A stretch of DNA of 64,000 nucleotides, taken from assembly GCA_905250075.1 (NCBI GenBank), contig CAJNOP010000003.1, forward strand, positions 3,204,833 to 3,268,832, read 5' to 3'. The DNA is from Rotaria sp. Silwood1. Lineage: Eukaryota; Rotifera; Eurotatoria; Philodinida; Philodinidae. Of this stretch, positions 12,301-24,303 are shown one piece after another. Position 1 is the stretch's first letter; each line of letters starts with the position of its first letter. The notes beneath the pieces were generated by a model. It was not told the DNA's origin, ran no database searches, and saw only the letters and a list, made by a program, of their open reading frames with translations. The position numbers and the translations under genes are program-made.

Positions 12301-15196
12301 TTTTTTGTCCTAAAAAGGTTCTTAATATGTTAATTCAACAAAATAAAAGTGAACAACAGCAAGGTGCTGAGTTTCTTCAAAGTGGTTCATCAATAAATAT
12401 TCGTATTCGTCGTGGTTATATTTATGAAGATGCATTTGACAAACTTAGTCCACAAAATGGTAATTACAATCTCTAATGCAAAAATCTTTGCACATTTTCG
12501 TTCTTTCCGAACATATGTTCAGAATTTTCTTTTGACGTATGATTGAATAATTATCATCAAATAGTTTCAACATAGTAGTTATACAATATACTATTTTGGT
12601 CAATTTTTTTATTACGATTAAAATGTATCAAATTCCAAAATGAGGAACAGTTTTATTTATTCTATACAGCGTGTTATTTACTTTTGCATGTCAGATATTG
12701 AAACTTTTATAGTTTTTAACGAGCAATTTTTCGACTAATGCTAATTTCGATATAAATTAGTTCTTTGGTGAAAACGCATAGATCTTACATATGGTAATGT
12801 CTTATTTGCTAAAGAATTGAATAATGTTGAGTTAAAGTTGGTTCAAAGCACCAACTAAAGACTTCGTCAAAACTGCTATTTGTACAAACATAAATATGAA
12901 CTTTTTCATGAAACTTATTGATGATTGTTCAATCTTACTCTAGAGGAAAAATCTGAATTTATGCTCGGAAATAGTGCAAAATTTCGATTTTCGACGACTT
13001 TCAAGCTATAGTTTATTTCTTAATTATTAACATAATGTGTTTCCTTTTGTTTTAAGAACCAAATCTTCGACGTAAACTTCGTGTAAGTTTTATAAATGCA
13101 GTTGGTCTTGATGAAGCAGGCATCGATGGTGGTGGTTTATTTCGTGAATTTATGAATGAATTACTTAAATCATCATTTAATCCTATACGTGGTTTATTTA
13201 AATTAACAAGTGATGGTTATTTATATCCAAATCCAAACGTTGCTTTTATTGAGGAAAATTTTGGTCCACATTATTATTTTCTTGGTCGTATGTTAGGAAA
13301 AGTAAGAAACGAAAAAAAAAACGAAATTTCGATGTATTTGATTGTTTGATTTTTTTTTCTTTTCTTCTAGGCAATCTATGAAAAATTTCTTGCTGAATTA
13401 CCATTTGCAACATTTTTCTTACAAAAAATTCTTTCGCGGTCATCAGGAAAAGTTGATATAGATCATTTAGCTTCGTTAGATCCTGAAATGTATAAAAATT
13501 TACTTTATTTAAAAAATTATAATGGAAATGTCGAAGATCTAGGTTTAGATTTTACAATTGTTAATAGTGAAATAGGTCAAACACAAGTAAATAAAAACAA
13601 AAACCAAAACAATTCATTTTTTGTTTTAAACATTATTTTATTTTATTTAGATTATTGAATTAAAACCAAATGGTCGTAATATAGCTGTAACCGATGAAAA
13701 TCGTATTGAATATATTCATCTTGTTGCTAATTATAAATTAAATAAACAAATTAACGAACAAGTTTTAAAATTTCGTGAAGGTTTATGTGATGTTATTAAT
13801 CTTGAATGGTTAAGAATGTTTGATGCTAATGAATTAAGAATATTAATATCCGGTGCACCAGGAGAAATTGATGTTAACGATTGGAAAAATTATTCTCAAT
13901 ATAAATGTAAGAATAAGTTTATTTAAAACAAAACAAAGGAATAATTATTCTTTTATTTTAGCACCATATAACAAAGAACATCCGGTTATACAAACATTTT
14001 GGAAATGTGTTTCTGAATTTACAGAAGATCAAAAAAGAAAATTATTAAAATTCACAACAAGTTGTTCGAGACCACCGTTGTTTGGATTTAAAGTAAATAT
14101 TATCATATGAAATTTAACTTTCGAAAGAACATGTCTAGATCTAATAGCTTATTCATGTCAAAGTACTATATTTTTACTTTAAGTTTTAGCAATATGCTGT
14201 ATCCCTCTCAGAAGCACTAGGAAAACTGAGTTTCGAATTTCGACTTGAAATTTTGAGATAGAGATAAGTTTTACTGAGAATGGTTTATTGTAAAGGTTTT
14301 GATCTTTTGATTCCTGATATTCTAAGATATAGCTACGGTAAAAGCATGTTTGTCATATCGTTCATATACAGCAGCAAATTCCGATGTTCTTATTTGAGAA
14401 AAGGCGCAATTAAAAAATCTTTGATTCGAACTCTTTTCAAAGTATTTATAGTTCATTAGAATCTATATAATGCACATAGTTCCCGATTGAAAAGTGATTT
14501 GACATGTAGACCTGTTCCCTTGTTACAAAGAATAGGATAGAGAGAGAGAGAGAGAGTAAGCAACCGTTGTTTTTTATTCGCTCAAAATTTAGTCCTATCT
14601 CACTGTTCATGTAACCAGACACATCGGTTTATTAAAAATAAACGTATTACTAAATTTTCGATCGAGATTCAGACTTTTTTCTTTCGATTTATTAGTTTAG
14701 TTATATGAACAGCCTTCAGTTATTCCTCTAACGCGAGAGTGAGGATAGCAACCCTCGCTTGAAGATCAGATTAGCCCTTCTGAAAGAGAAAATCTGAATA
14801 ACACACTGACAGTATTATAAAACAAACCCAAATAGTGTTAAGTTGATATGTTTAGAGATATTGTAAAACAAAAAATTAGCATTTGCTAACAATTTTTGAG
14901 TCTGAGTATAAATTTCTTTCGAAGTTAAAAATCAAACACTCAAATATCAAACTGAACAAATCTATTTCGATTCAATCTGAAATAAAATAAATAAATTTGT
15001 TTTTCTTATACTCTTTTTCTTTTAGGAATTGTATCCTGAGTTTTGCATTCAATCTGCTGGTTCGGAAATAGATCGTTTACCAACATCCAATACATGTATA
15101 AATCTTTTAAAATTACCTGAATATGCTGATGAAAACATGCTTAAAGAAAAACTACTATATGCTATTCAAGCAGCTGCTGGATTTGAATATAGTTGA
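6317..15196 (+). CDS. UBE3C: UBE3C-type HECT E3 ubiquitin ligase
   Basis: HECT ligases take ubiquitin from an E2 onto a cysteine and pass it to substrates; UBE3C works on or with the proteasome and extends chains. Twenty exons encode 1069 residues (human about 1083). The N-terminus has an IQ-like helix ([18 protein letters not shown]). The C-terminal half has the UBE3C blocks [54 protein letters not shown] and [20 protein letters not shown]. The catalytic cysteine is Cys1037 ([14 protein letters not shown]), and the protein ends AAAGFEYS. Together these favour UBE3C over UBE3B. Most introns are about 50-75 bp, but five are 0.49-1.4 kb (6638-8041, 9215-10596, 11536-12022, 12460-13056, 14093-15025). 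The last of these contains a dispersed repeat. Confidence 0.95.
8177..8205. repeat. (TAAA)n microsatellite in a UBE3C intron
   Basis: A short run of about six TAAA units starts right after the 5' splice site of a 62-bp UBE3C intron. It is simple-sequence DNA with no inferred function. Confidence 0.7.
14180..14522. repeat. Dispersed repeat, copy B, inside a UBE3C intron
   Basis: This segment lies in the 933-bp intron before the last UBE3C exon and shares two blocks with 3475-3660. One block is inverted, including a 26-nt exact reverse complement at 14225-14250. The other, 14425-14522, is in direct orientation. A short (AG)n run follows at about 14539-14556. Insertion of such an element is a plausible reason for the length of this intron. 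Confidence 0.65.
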
Positions 15197-17101
15197 AGAA
15201 AACAATTTCTTTTGTTTCGAATTTTTTTTTCATCATGTCTCTTTGTCACACATTTCAGTGAGCTATTTATAAAGATATCCTTTTGTGTGTATTTATAATT
15301 TGGCGCATGTTTCAACTACATATCTATATAAAGATAAACTGGAAATATTTATATAAATCAGAGAAACATTTATGAAAATGTACATATTCATTTAAATGCA
15401 ATGTTGATCTAATTGAAAAATAGTTGCATTACAATGGGTTTTGAACACAAATTAAATGTCGAATTTATGAATGATTTGTCTTAGATGATTAGGAATATTT
15501 TATAATAATAAAAAACATACCATTCGTTTTAAATCTATGACGAGGGACAAATCGCGAACATAAAACATAAAGTTACCATTGTTCTGTCAGACTTTATTAT
15601 CGGATACCTACCAATATTTCTAAAGCAGATGAGATTTGATTTAAATCTATTCTGAAAATTTTACAACTAGAAAATAACATTTCTCAAATGTTATGAGAGC
15701 ATTTTTATTTTGAATTCTTTTTATCATATTAACTAATTAATTCATCAGACTAAGTGTTAATGAGAACGGAAGAGAACTTGAATGACTAAAAGAAAAAAGA
15801 TCTGAAGTTGCTGGAAGTGTAAATTGTTAAAAATAACAAATATAAAAGAATAGAGGGAAATATGAGGAAAAAAAAGAAATTCGGATGAGTTGAATTTTTT
15901 TCTGGTACCTGCTCGAACATTAGGTATAACTAAGGACAATTTTTTCTTCGTTTTGTTGGTCCATGTTATTGTAGCATTCACTGCAATATAGTCGAATTTC
16001 ATCTATTAATCAGCATTATCACAGAATTTTCAATATCGAACTCATTTAATAAGCAAACCTTTCAGAGATTCAATTTAATCAAATAACAAACATCGCGCTG
16101 CGTGAGAGTAAAATGGTCTGTGTACTATGTACTATTATCGTAAAATGAAAGAAAATAACTTTGCATCCTCGACTTTTGTCAAGATTTATACAGTTCCCGC
16201 AATAAATGAATCAAATATGGTAAACGAGAAAAAAAGAGCAACAGATCGTAGTATCCTTTAAAGCGGTTGTCTACTTAGGGAACTGTTTGTATTTGCATTA
16301 CTGCGCTTCTTTATCAGAAAAAAACTTTCTTGGTCATAGCTCTGAACGAATGGTAAGATAATTCGATTTTTTCTGGATAATAGTCAGTGTAAATCACGAC
16401 ATAATGATAATATCATTGCAATACCTTTGTCAACAGAAACGAAATAAAGTATTAAAGACAAATAATATTTGAATAAAAAAGAAGGGTGTGGGTGTGAGTG
16501 TGGGTTGAGATAAGATCAACCCCCACACCCACGAAGCTATAAGTGATATTGAAATAAAATCAACAGACATCTATCTCTATTCAAAGACTTCTCCTCAAAT
16601 TACACTTCACAATTATTGTCAAACTGATTACTTCTGTATTATAAAAGCATTGCTATTTCGAAAAAAAAGGTTGAAAATTTCAATGAATAAATGATTCGAA
16701 AGATGTTCACGACCATTCTCTACAGACAAAAAGTGACTGCTAATGAATACTAGTAGTTTTGTAAAAGAAGGAAAAAGATGCTGAAAACTTTCCAATCATG
16801 AACACTTTCGTAAACTAGACACTTGATTGGTCCCAATTGTGCTCACATTAGAGAGATTTTACTATAATCTATTGGTAAAAATATGTTTAGGATAAAATTT
16901 CTTTTTATTGATCAGCTATAAATCAAAAGACAAAGATACACATATAAAGCTTTGATTTTTTTTCTCATTTGCTTTTGCTAAGTATATCGTCTTAACTATT
17001 AGTAATTGACTACATATTCAAGTAATTCGATACTTATGTTTATATATATTCACTCTGATTCACAGTCAAAACTACCATTTATTATCAGACATTTCCATAT
17101 T
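15197..17101. other. Intergenic region between UBE3C and the trypsin-fold gene
   Basis: About 1.9 kb with no recognisable gene. The only notable feature is a G/C-skewed hairpin with TGTGGG-like units at 16487-16532. The minus-strand open frame at 15757-16002 has low-complexity composition and no family signature. Confidence 0.6.
16487..16532. repeat. Hairpin of TGTGGG-like units
   Basis: The left side reads TGTGGG, TGTGAG, TGTGGG (16487-16504) followed by TTGA. The right side is TCAACCCCCACACCCAC (16516-16532), its imperfect reverse complement. A loop of about seven bases joins them. The units resemble the G-rich telomeric repeat reported for bdelloids (TGTGGG, from memory). It may be an interstitial telomere-like scrap or a chance GT-rich palindrome. 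Confidence 0.6.
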
Positions 17102-18278
17102 ATGTATATTCTTTTGATTCTATTTATTTCTTTTCCATTATTTCACTGTGAGTGTAATAATACAAGTGAATGGTTTAATGAAAATCATCCTTGGGATTTA
17201 GAATTAGATGGAAATGATATTGAACGTTTTTCAATTATTCGAGCAAAATATCCATCAAAATTTGAGTTTACTCAATGGACAGGTTTTTTTGAAATACGAA
17301 AAGCATCATATCAACAAATAACAAATCCAACATTGCTAATTGAAAATTATACACAAATCTATGATGGATTTATATGTCATTCTATAAATGGAAAACAATG
17401 TATTGATTATGAAGTACAGTTTATATATTTTTTTTCTTTAAATTAAACATTTTAAAGCTAATTTATTCGTTTATTAGATACGTTTTTGTGTAGACTTTAA
17501 TCAATGTAGTATATCAGCATATCCTCCTTATGAAAATCATACAATGAGTAGTATAGCAGCTCGTCCATATTCGTTACCATGGTATGTTTCAATTCAATAT
17601 GACAACGAACATAAATGTGCTGGAACTTTAATTGATAATCAACATGTTTTAACAGCAGCAAGTTGTTTTCAAGGTAATCTTATTCCTGTACCATATTCAG
17701 TTGTTCTTGATGCACATTATCTATCAAATTCTACTGATCGTGTTGCGATTGATCGTTTTATATTTCATTCTGATTATAATCTTGTAACATCAGTAAATGA
17801 TATTGCTGTAGTAAGACTTAATAAAAGTATTGAATCATTTACTGATCGTATTAGACCAGCTTGTTTAGCACAATCAATTCGACACCCTCATGTATCGAAT
17901 CCATTGATTGTTGCTGGTTGGCGTATAATACCAAATAATACTTGGACTGTTTCATTTTCTAATGAACTTCGACAAGCTACGTTAACAGTGATGGATGAAT
18001 GTCCTTCTTTTTATACAAAATATGATGTGAACAAACAAGCATGTGCTGGTACACAAGGTTCGAAACGTGATTTATGTCAAGGTGACGTTGGAAGTGGACT
18101 ATTTGAAAAAGAAAAATATGATGTTGATCGATGGATTTTAACAGGTATTGTTAGTTATGGATGTGAATATGCACCACAAGGTTATCCAGGTGTTTATGTA
18201 CGTATTGGAGCATATTATGATTGGATTCAACAAACTATTCAACGAATGAATTCAGAAACAAATGAAATAAATAAATGA
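17102..18278 (+). CDS. Secreted trypsin-fold serine protease homologue, catalytically dead
   Basis: Two exons (17102-17413, 17478-18278) encode 370 residues. I chose the Met at 17102 because it directly precedes a signal peptide (MYILLILFISFPLFHC); an in-frame Met at 17006 would bury it. Residues 20-125 are an unrecognised Cys-containing N-terminal region with N-glycosylation sequons. Residues 128-365 have the S1 (chymotrypsin) fold: LPWYVSIQ, CAGTLI, NDIAVVRL and a C-terminal GYPGVYVRI. The active site is altered. His of TAAHC is Ser166 (TAASC) and Ser of GDSGGP is Val308 (GDVGSG), while Asp212 and the S1-pocket Asp302 remain. No R/IVGG activation site is seen. It is therefore a pseudo-protease, expected to bind rather than cut; such homologues act in immunity or adhesion in other invertebrates. 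The reading frame is intact, arguing against a pseudogene. Confidence 0.88.
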
Positions 18279-19244
18279 ATAAATAAATTTGACCTTAATT
18301 AACAATGTTAAAAAAAAGAAACTTTTACCGTTGAAAAAATTATCATAATAATCTTTAAACTTACCAGAAAAATGTAGTTTTGCAAGAGTTTTATTGACAT
18401 AGAAGTGAAATAGTTTGATGTGATAATCAAAGAAATTAGCAATCTATATTTTAAAAAAGCATGAATCTCTCAATGTTACTGTTAAATTTTGTTTTTTTTG
18501 TATGTTAAAAGAACTAGACGAAAAGTTTAAAAAGTAGTAAAATTCAGTGAACGAAAAAGAAACATACTGTTGATGTGAATGATTGATGATATGAATAATC
18601 GTCAAAAGACAAAGTTGATGGCAGGATCCAGTTCCACAATTGTCTTAGTTATAGATACTACATAGTACTTCGATCGTATTAACGCATTTCTCAATGTTAA
18701 TAAAAAAACTAAGTCCTTGCAGTTCTCATCTTCTGCATTATTCTAATTTCTATAATTATTTTTAACATCAATCACCAATGAAAGGATGAACATAATATTG
18801 CCATCGGCACTAATTCCGCTTTTGTATGTGTATCAGTAATTTAGCATTGAATTCTGTTGTTTTCGTAATCGGCAACTTCAGCGACTTTTGTTTCGTCATT
18901 AATTTCATCCTTCAATATCATTGTATACATGAAACAGAGTTAACACTCCTTTGCTCAATAGAGTGACATAATCAATGGTGGACTAAATCAAGCATCATCA
19001 TACTATCCGTGATCCTCGTAGTTACGTCACTATTACTAATTGGCAAAATATCAGTTCGATTAGCAAGTCACAGCTTGTGAACTTTCCTGTCTTAGTGAAA
19101 TAAGCATTTTTATATTTTAGACATTTACATAACAAACATGAAATAGAATTTTTTATTACTCATTATGATTCTTTGTAATATCCTTATTTATTTAAATGAA
19201 ATAAAATTTCGCATATGTCAACACTACATATTGTAATGGGACAG
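18279..19244. other. Intergenic region, convergent 3' flanks
   Basis: The trypsin-fold gene (+) and NHL gene (-) point towards each other here. I see no gene, long repeat or structured element in this AT-rich stretch of about 1 kb. Confidence 0.6.
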
Positions 19245-20749
19245 TCACAATAGTTGCATTATAATCCAAGTTATACTGAACACTATAGCCAAAGCTATTG
19301 GTGATCTATAAGAAAAATCATATTTCGTGATGTTATTTTTAACTTTTGCTCTGCTTACTTGTACATTGAAGAATTCACTAAGCCTACAAAGAAAAATAAG
19401 ATAAAATGGAAGATAAAGATAAGAACAATGGAACTACCTGTTGATGTTTTCACAGTTGTTGTCAACGTTGCTTGACATGGTCGGTTATCGATCAGAGCAA
19501 AAAATTGAACACGATGATTCCAGGCATCACTTACATATAGATTGCCATCATCATCAAATGCCAAATCGGTTGGATGATGAAATTGATTATTTTCGTTACC
19601 TTCACCTAATCATAAAAATAGTTCATTCTTTCTTCTTCACATAATCAAATATGTGAATTATGAAATTCATTTTTTTCCTCAATTATTTTTAAAAATATTT
19701 TCGAACATTCTTCTCGTTGACGAGTAAATCTAAATGAAATGATAAACATACCATAACCACCAACGATAGTATCACCTTCAGTTTCACCATGTTTCCAACG
19801 CTGAATTCTATTGTTCATCAAATCAACCACATAGACTATTTTTGTTTCTTCATCAACACGTAAACCATATGGTCTATGTAATGACGCATTATCAGAACCG
19901 GCATTACCATCACTTGAACCAGCTACAGTAACACCTTCTAAAGCATTTTTTGGCCATTTTTGCACGCGATGATTTAATAGATCGGCTATATACAATGCAC
20001 TAGTAGTTTTATCAACAAATATACCTTGAGGTTGATTGAGTTGATTAGCGCTTGGTCCATTTACGCCTAATTCACCAGCAACTGTTGTTGTAATGTTCGT
20101 TAAAGGGGACCATTTAAGTATACAATGTCTATCGTGGTCTGACATATAAATATTTTTATCTTTATCTAACCATACTCCTGTACAACTAAGGCAACGACTG
20201 CCTACTTGTACACCATTCGTGGCTCCTTTTGTCCATTTTTCAACACGATTGTCGCTATTATCTGCAGCATAAATAGTCGGAAAGTCATCGTTATCGTCAT
20301 CGACATAGATTTTGTAATAAGTTTTTACGCTAGATACTACTGTCAAACCTGTTTGGGTTGATCGATCTAATGGAAATACTTGAATTCTGTTATTCATTGT
20401 ATCAGATACATACAATCGTTTAATTTTGTCATGAATAAAAATACCTTGAGGATAATTAAGTTGATTAGCACCTATACCTTGTACACCATTTCCAGCAATT
20501 GTCAGACCAGTTGTATTCCACTTTGCACAAGGACTAATACTAATTGATAATAGACATGGCGTAAAACATAAAAAAACAACTTAAATACAAAAAAAAAAAC
20601 TTTCAATAAATGTATATGAAAGTACTTTTTACATACGAAAATAAATAATAAGTATCTGCATTGTTGATAATGAAAAGTAAAAAGAAACAAATATAAGTTT
20701 TAGAGAATATATGAATCAGCAAGATAAGCCATACACCTGTAGTCATCAT
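19245..20749 (-). CDS. NHL-repeat (beta-propeller) secreted or surface-anchored protein
   Basis: Five exons (20637-20749, 19752-20539, 19438-19605, 19359-19383, 19245-19305; read on minus) encode 384 residues. The first exon gives a hydrophobic N-terminus (MMTTGVWLILLIHIF), a likely signal peptide. The large exon and the next carry about six NHL repeats with cores such as LYVSDTMNNRIQVF, LYIADLLNHRVQKW, VYVVDLMNNRIQRW and LYVSDAWNHRVQFF, expected to form a beta-propeller. The C-terminus is a Thr/Ser-rich stretch, then SSMYK and a hydrophobic tail (SPIALAIVFSITWIIMQLL), which resembles a GPI-attachment signal or a tail anchor. Ligand and function are unknown. The repeat style matches the large NHL families of bdelloid rotifers. 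The first and the two last small exons are the least certain parts of the model. Confidence 0.8.
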
Positions 20750-22878
20750 ATACGAAAAAAGAAGTTAACAATAGATAATGATCCACTTTTGATGCAACAA
20801 GTTATAATAAGTCTTTTTTTTTTCTTGTATCAAAAATAGACAAAACAAAAGAATGCTCTCACATCATTGACACTAGTCAAACTCAAAGTTTTATTTCTAT
20901 AAACAAAAAACTGATAAAATCCCAAATAATTTATATAAGATCAACAACTGCTTACGCTTTCTTGCTTCAACTGAAAACTGCGCTATTTAAGTGCATTTCT
21001 TTTACAAAAAAAAAAGATCTCTACAAGATGACGTTTTACAATCACTGCACTTATCTATTAGGACATTCTAAAAAGTTTATTATCATAGTGATCATAAATA
21101 GAATAAAGTCGAACAATTTTAATGCTTGAAAAGCCCACATGAGAAATTAGTCAAATCACTTATTGAACCAAAAAATTAAGATACATATATGGTTACTGTA
21201 ATTTCTTGAAGATTGTCATTAATTAACGTAAGGTTTCACGGGTAAAACGCCTGCTGATCAATTGCAAAGAATCAGGTTGTTTACTATTTCTATGTTTTCC
21301 TTGAAGACATTCATACCATTTAGTGCAGTTGACAGTACACTCGGTCTTGTGCGTATGGATGAACAATGTCATTGAATCAAATAAATGCTCTGCTTTTATT
21401 TAATTGGTCAAATGAAACTTCCAAAACGTTTGTTTGTATAATAAAGATTCACTCTTTTTTGATCTATTTATGAAGTTGTATCGATTTAAATTGCTGTTAA
21501 AAAAATCGATTAAGAAAAATTAAAATCAAATAAAATTAGATCGTTTTAAGGCCTGATGTCTATGTTTATTAAATTGAAAATAAAAAAACTAATTAAGCGA
21601 TTTTATAGTTATTTGATAGTATCATCATTTCCTCGATTAATTATAGCAATGATAGAATTAGATTAGATCAGACAATCGTTAATAACAAGATATAAATGAC
21701 ATGATTTTTCTTCTCCATTGATTTCATTTGTCACTTGATGGATATATATATATTCTTAGCTTATCATGAAAAATAAATGAGAAAATGTGAATGCATCAAT
21801 AAAAAAAAAAAGTTACATCACTTGATCTACATCTCGTCATTTCATAGGTCATCGATTGCACGACTTCATTATGTTATGAATTTTGTCTTTCTAATTTTCG
21901 TGTCATTACTTTTCAATTGCAACAATAAATAGTAAAAAGCAAAACAACTGTCAATTAATTATCATACAATCATTTTATTTTCTTTTTCTTTTCTGCATTG
22001 TTAAATTCATTTTTTTTGTTACTTTCTCGTCTTCACATGAATAACATTTGAACGTAAGGAAAAAATCTTCTCAATAGATCAAGTGAAGCATCAATTAAAT
22101 AGACACATCTTGACGATAGAAGTTGAACATGAGTAGTAGCATTGGCGTTGATGCATATGTCATTCAAATAGAAAATTATGATTACTATATACATTTGACG
22201 ATGAATGTAAATGGAAGCGCATATATATATAGAGATACACCTTCAATTTTTGTTTAGAATAAAGACAAAGTGTCAAATGAAATAATAATGGAATGCGTCA
22301 AATAAGAGAAGAAAAAAATGTCTTATTTCATCTCATTTATCCATCCGGATGTATTCTCATTGGTTATAAAACAATTTTCATAAACCAATCGATGAATTTT
22401 TTTTTATACGAGAAAAAAATGAAAGTCAACAGCTTGAGAATAATTATGAGAGTAATTTTCATACAAAAAAAAGAGATAGAAAGTAAGTCGAGTTTAAAAT
22501 AAATCAATTTTTGTTTTTTTCCATTCTCTCTATCATCATCTAAAGTGTTAATGTCGGCATAATCAAAGACACTCTGTTTTTCTCAATCGATGATGATGAT
22601 CTTTTTAGCAATGCATATACCATTTGCTAATTTTCTTTTTCTCTACAATCCCGAAAGTATTTCATTATGTCACTAATCACTTTTTATCGAGGATTATATG
22701 GTTCATATGATAAAAAACTTTCTCTCCCTCATTCGCTCTTTTTTTTCCTCTCATCAGAAATTCAAGTAGCACATCAGAGAAGTTCAGTTGACTGTAAAAC
22801 AGTTTAGCATCTGCTGTTAGAAAGAAAAATAAATAAAACAAAATAAAAACTGAACATTGTATATTTTATTTCTTAGAT
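20750..22878. other. Divergent intergenic region upstream of the NHL gene and SKOR
   Basis: About 2.1 kb between divergent genes, so it should contain both promoters. It is AT-rich with poly-A/T runs and short TA repeats (for example near 21741 and 22222). I found no gene and no recognisable binding-site cluster. Confidence 0.55.
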
Positions 22879-24303
22879 ATGGAAGAAAATTTAATGATCA
22901 ATGATAATCGACATCATGATAATAGTTATGTATCAACATGTACTATACGTGGTGTACCTATTGTAAGTTTAATTACTGATGGAAAAGAACGTTTATGTTT
23001 GGCACAAATATCAAATGATTTATTAAAAGGTTTTAGTTATAATGAAATACATAATCGACGTGTTGGTATGAACAAAAAAGAAAATTTTAATTTGTGTTTT
23101 TATATTTAAACTTTTTGATTTTTGTTAGCATTAGGTATAACTTGTGTTCAATGTACACCTGTTCAATTAGAATTACTTCGACGAGCAGGTAAATACTTAT
23201 TAATCGAAGATGAAAGATTATGAATTTTTTGTACTTATTTAAAGGTGCTATGCCAAGTTCATCTCGACGTTGTGGTATGATAACTCGTCGCGAAGCTGAA
23301 CGTTTAGTCAATTCATTTCTTGAAACAACAAAACCATTAAATTTACCAGAAAATTTTGTTTTTGAAGTTTATCATCATTGTGCATGGGGATGTCGTGGTT
23401 TGTTTATTCCCATACGATACAATAGTTCACGAGCAAAATGTATCAGGTTTAATTTCGATTTTTCTATTTTTTGATCTTTTCATTTCTTTTTTTTTACATT
23501 CTATTCATTTAATCAAATTTAGATGTTCATTGTGTGATAGTTTTCTGTCACCAAATAAATTTATATTTCATTCTCATCGTTTACCAAATGTATCCTATGT
23601 TCAGCCAGATAGTCCAAATTTTAATGCATGGCGTCGTCATTTACGTTTGCATAATCCAACACAAAGTGAAGATTTACGAGATGCATGGGAAGATGTCAAA
23701 GCTATGTTTAATGGTGGTAATAGAAAACGATCAACATCAGGAACAACAGTTTCTACTAATATTTCAAAACCATCAACAATGGATAATAATACTAATAATA
23801 GTTTTACAAATGAAAATCATGAACAAAAAAAAGAATCGAGTGAAGAAGATAAAGAAGATGATGATAAGATTGAAAGTAAAAAAGAAGATGATGAAAAATT
23901 AGTTCTACCAATTCCACCACCAGCAAAAGTACAAAAAACAAAAACACGAGAAAGAAAAATACCAACACATAATGTTGTTTCATCAACAACAACTGATGAA
24001 CAATTACCTGATATGAACATGTTCTTACCACCATCTTTACCAACGGCATCTTCACTATCGTCATCACATTATTTTCCTTTTCCACCACCATTACCATCAT
24101 CAAATTCTTTATCTCTTGTTAATCTTAATTCAACTGATTGGTTACAATTTTTTCGTGCACCATTATTTGTTCCAAGTTCTTTTCGTTTACCATTATCATC
24201 TATTCCAAGACGATTTCCATTCGAGATTAATACTCAAAATCCATCAATTATTGGCAGTGGTTCACATTCAGCTTTTAAACCACCGATTCAAAAACATGAA
24301 TAA
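22879..24303 (+). CDS. SKOR: SKI-family transcriptional corepressor (SKOR/Fussel)
   Basis: SKOR proteins are nuclear corepressors acting in BMP/TGF-beta-SMAD signalling, mostly in neurons. Four exons (22879-23065, 23129-23188, 23245-23446, 23523-24303) encode 409 residues. The SKI/SNO/DAC domain spans roughly residues 18-120, with RRVALGITCVQCTPVQLELL and SSRRCGMITRREAERL. The SMAD4-binding-like Cys/His domain follows at about residues 125-225, with CAWGCRG, RYNSSRAKCI, SPNKFIFHSHR, FNAWRRHL and AWEDVKAMFNGG. These blocks are specific to SKOR within the SKI family. The rest is an acidic/Lys region and a Pro/Ser-rich tail. Vertebrate SKORs are roughly twice as long, and no C-terminal coiled coil is seen here. 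A 3' splice-like sequence ends two bases before the ATG. Confidence 0.92.

Noticed and set aside
14731..14765. Short GCGAGAGTGAGG / CCCTCGCT hairpin considered as a tRNA or RNA gene
   Set aside because: No cloverleaf, anticodon arm or box A/B could be assembled around it.
17006..17101. Upstream in-frame start for the trypsin-fold protein
   Set aside because: It would place 32 polar residues before the signal peptide; the Met at 17102 gives a normal secreted N-terminus.
23534..24103. Alternative frames on both strands inside the last SKOR exon
   Set aside because: Low-complexity shadows (Met/Lys/Val-rich) of the real SKOR frame.
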